A DNA stretch of 7,700 bases from Fidelibacterota bacterium (GTDB lineage: Bacteria > Fidelibacterota > Marinisomatia > Marinisomatales > S15-B10): positions 42,101 to 49,800 of the forward strand of contig NZHL01000008.1 in NCBI GenBank assembly GCA_002691365.1. Direction: 5' to 3'. The notes beneath the pieces are model-generated. The model searched no databases and was not told the DNA's origin. It was given only the letters and a program-made list of their open reading frames with translations. Each line of letters opens with the position of its first letter. The stretch's first letter is position 1. This document shows, piece after piece, positions 6,885 to 7,700 of this stretch. A program made the translations under genes and the position numbers.

Positions 6885-7700
6885 TTATTTTTTTCGTGTC
6901 ATTAAAAAATGACCAACATACCATTCCGAACCATTTTTATATCCAAATAATTCTTCACATGACATCCAAAAAATTCTCCATCTATTAAACCAAGTTGTTG
7001 AATCTTTTTCATAACATTTTTCAAAAATATTCATAATCTTATTTTTATTTTGATCTTGATTTTTTAACCAAGCTCTACATGTTTTTTTGTAATGATTACC
7101 ATTAACTTTCCATGATTTAATTAATTTTAAATCATTTTCAAAAAATGATAAAATATCATATGATGGCATCATACCTCCATAAAAAAAATATTTGGTCATC
7201 CAGTCTGAATTAGATTTGACCTCATAAGGGTAAACGTATTTTTTATGACAAAAAAAATGCAAAAATAATTTACCATTTTCATTTAATAGTTTAGATATTT
7301 TATGTAATAATATTTCATAATTTCTCATATGTTCAAACATTTCAATGGATACTATTCGATCAAACTTTTGATTAATTTTAAAGTCACTCATATTCAACTT
7401 TAAATAATTTATATTATTCAATTTATATTTTTTTGATTCTGCTTTAATATATTGACCCTGATCATTAGAGTTTGAAACAGCAAGTATTTTTGAATTAGGA
7501 AATTTTTTTGCTAAGTATAATGAAAAAGACCCCCAGCCACATCCAAGATCTAAAATTGACATACCATTTTTTATTCCCGATCTCTCAATATAAATCTTAA
7601 ACATTTTTTCTTCTGCATCTGCGAGGTTATTAATTTCTGTATCCCAATATGCACAACTATATTTTAAATTTGGTCCAAGAGATATCCTGAAAAACTCTGG
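6885..7700 (-). CDS. CFA-synthase-superfamily SAM methyltransferase, coclaurine N-methyltransferase-like (5' end outside window)
   Basis: This is a SAM-dependent methyltransferase cut by the window edge; 271 C-terminal residues are visible. An internal ATG at 7604 is not the start, because the frame stays open to base 7700 and reads as family sequence, including a YSCAYW motif at visible residues 14-19. The SAM-binding loop LDLGCGWG is at 50-57, EMFEH at 120-124, a conserved His (LFLHFF) at 148, GGMMPS near 175-180 and WKVNGNHYKKT at 197-207. Bacterial cyclopropane synthases share the Cys, Glu and His that line the bicarbonate site. The VSNS...Q, EMFEHM-NY, GGMMPS and NG-HY-KT blocks fit the coclaurine N-methyltransferase-like branch better, and the active-site Tyr seen late in E. 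coli Cfa appears to be Leu here (KTCRAWL). The substrate could be an unsaturated lipid acyl chain or an amine; the sequence does not settle it. The protein is probably cytosolic, acting at the inner membrane if the substrate is a lipid. It ends 2 bases before the efflux channel gene, so the two are probably cotranscribed. Confidence 0.9.
   Translation of the reverse strand, partial: PEFFRISLGPNLKYSCAYWDTEINNLADAEEKMFKIYIERSGIKNGMSILDLGCGWGSFSLYLAKKFPNSKILAVSNSNDQGQYIKAESKKYKLNNINYLKLNMSDFKINQKFDRIVSIEMFEHMRNYEILLHKISKLLNENGKLFLHFFCHKKYVYPYEVKSNSDWMTKYFFYGGMMPSYDILSFFENDLKLIKSWKVNGNHYKKTCRAWLKNQDQNKNKIMNIFEKCYEKDSTTWFNRWRIFWMSCEELFGYKNGSEWYVGHFLMTRKK

Larger units (their letters stand above)
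32..7700 (-). other. Probable single polycistronic unit of at least six genes
   Basis: All six genes point the same way. The spacers, in order of transcription, are 2, 9, 1 and 6 bases, followed by a 17-base overlap. No spacer could hold a promoter, a terminator hairpin or an operator, so transcription most likely begins beyond the right edge. The left end shows no terminator within the available 31 bases, so the unit may continue. Internal promoters inside coding sequence cannot be excluded by reading. Confidence 0.75.

Noticed and set aside
6883..6924. Longer start for the channel gene at 6924, adding 14 residues
   Set aside because: It would place charged residues (NDTKKIK) before the signal peptide and overlap the methyltransferase gene by 40 bases. 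The ATG at 6882 gives a proper signal peptide and the close spacing seen elsewhere.
7602..7604. ATG at 7604 as the true start of the methyltransferase
   Set aside because: The frame upstream to the window edge encodes conserved family sequence (YSCAYW and a Leu-Ala-Asp-Ala-Glu-Glu run), so the gene is cut by the window, not started there.

Overview
The window is about 30% G+C by eye and holds six protein genes, all on the minus strand, packed almost end to end. Intergenic gaps are 1 to 9 bases and the last pair overlaps. It looks like the inside of one long polycistronic operon: it is entered from the right by a gene cut by the window edge, and no promoter or terminator is visible. The base composition, short spacers, scarce Shine-Dalgarno sequences and proteobacterial-type efflux proteins suggest a streamlined, probably marine Gram-negative bacterium. 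A SAR86-like gammaproteobacterium is my best guess, but the taxon is an inference, not a demonstrated fact.

In transcription order (right to left) the layout is as follows. (1) 7700-6885: the C-terminal 271 residues of a SAM-dependent methyltransferase of the cyclopropane-fatty-acid synthase superfamily, closest in motifs to the coclaurine N-methyltransferase-like branch. (2) 6882-5428: a TolC/NodT-type outer-membrane channel lipoprotein. (3) 5418-4234: a periplasmic adaptor (membrane fusion protein). (4) 4232-1062: an AcrB-type RND proton antiporter. (5) 1055-462: a membrane-anchored cysteine-type glutathione peroxidase. (6) 478-32: a small four-helix membrane protein of unknown function.

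Genes 2-4 encode a complete tripartite efflux pump spanning both membranes. The flanking genes are a lipid-type or amine-type methyltransferase, a thiol peroxidase of a family that often acts on lipid hydroperoxides, and a small membrane protein. A role in envelope maintenance or export of a modified or damaged lipid-like compound is a reasonable hypothesis, but the sequence does not prove it. I found no RNA genes, CRISPR arrays, mobile elements or notable repeats. All families are recognisable except the last small membrane protein, and I do not see a clearly novel system. The points worth a second look are the altered proton-relay residue in the RND pump, the unusual lipobox, and the gene combination.
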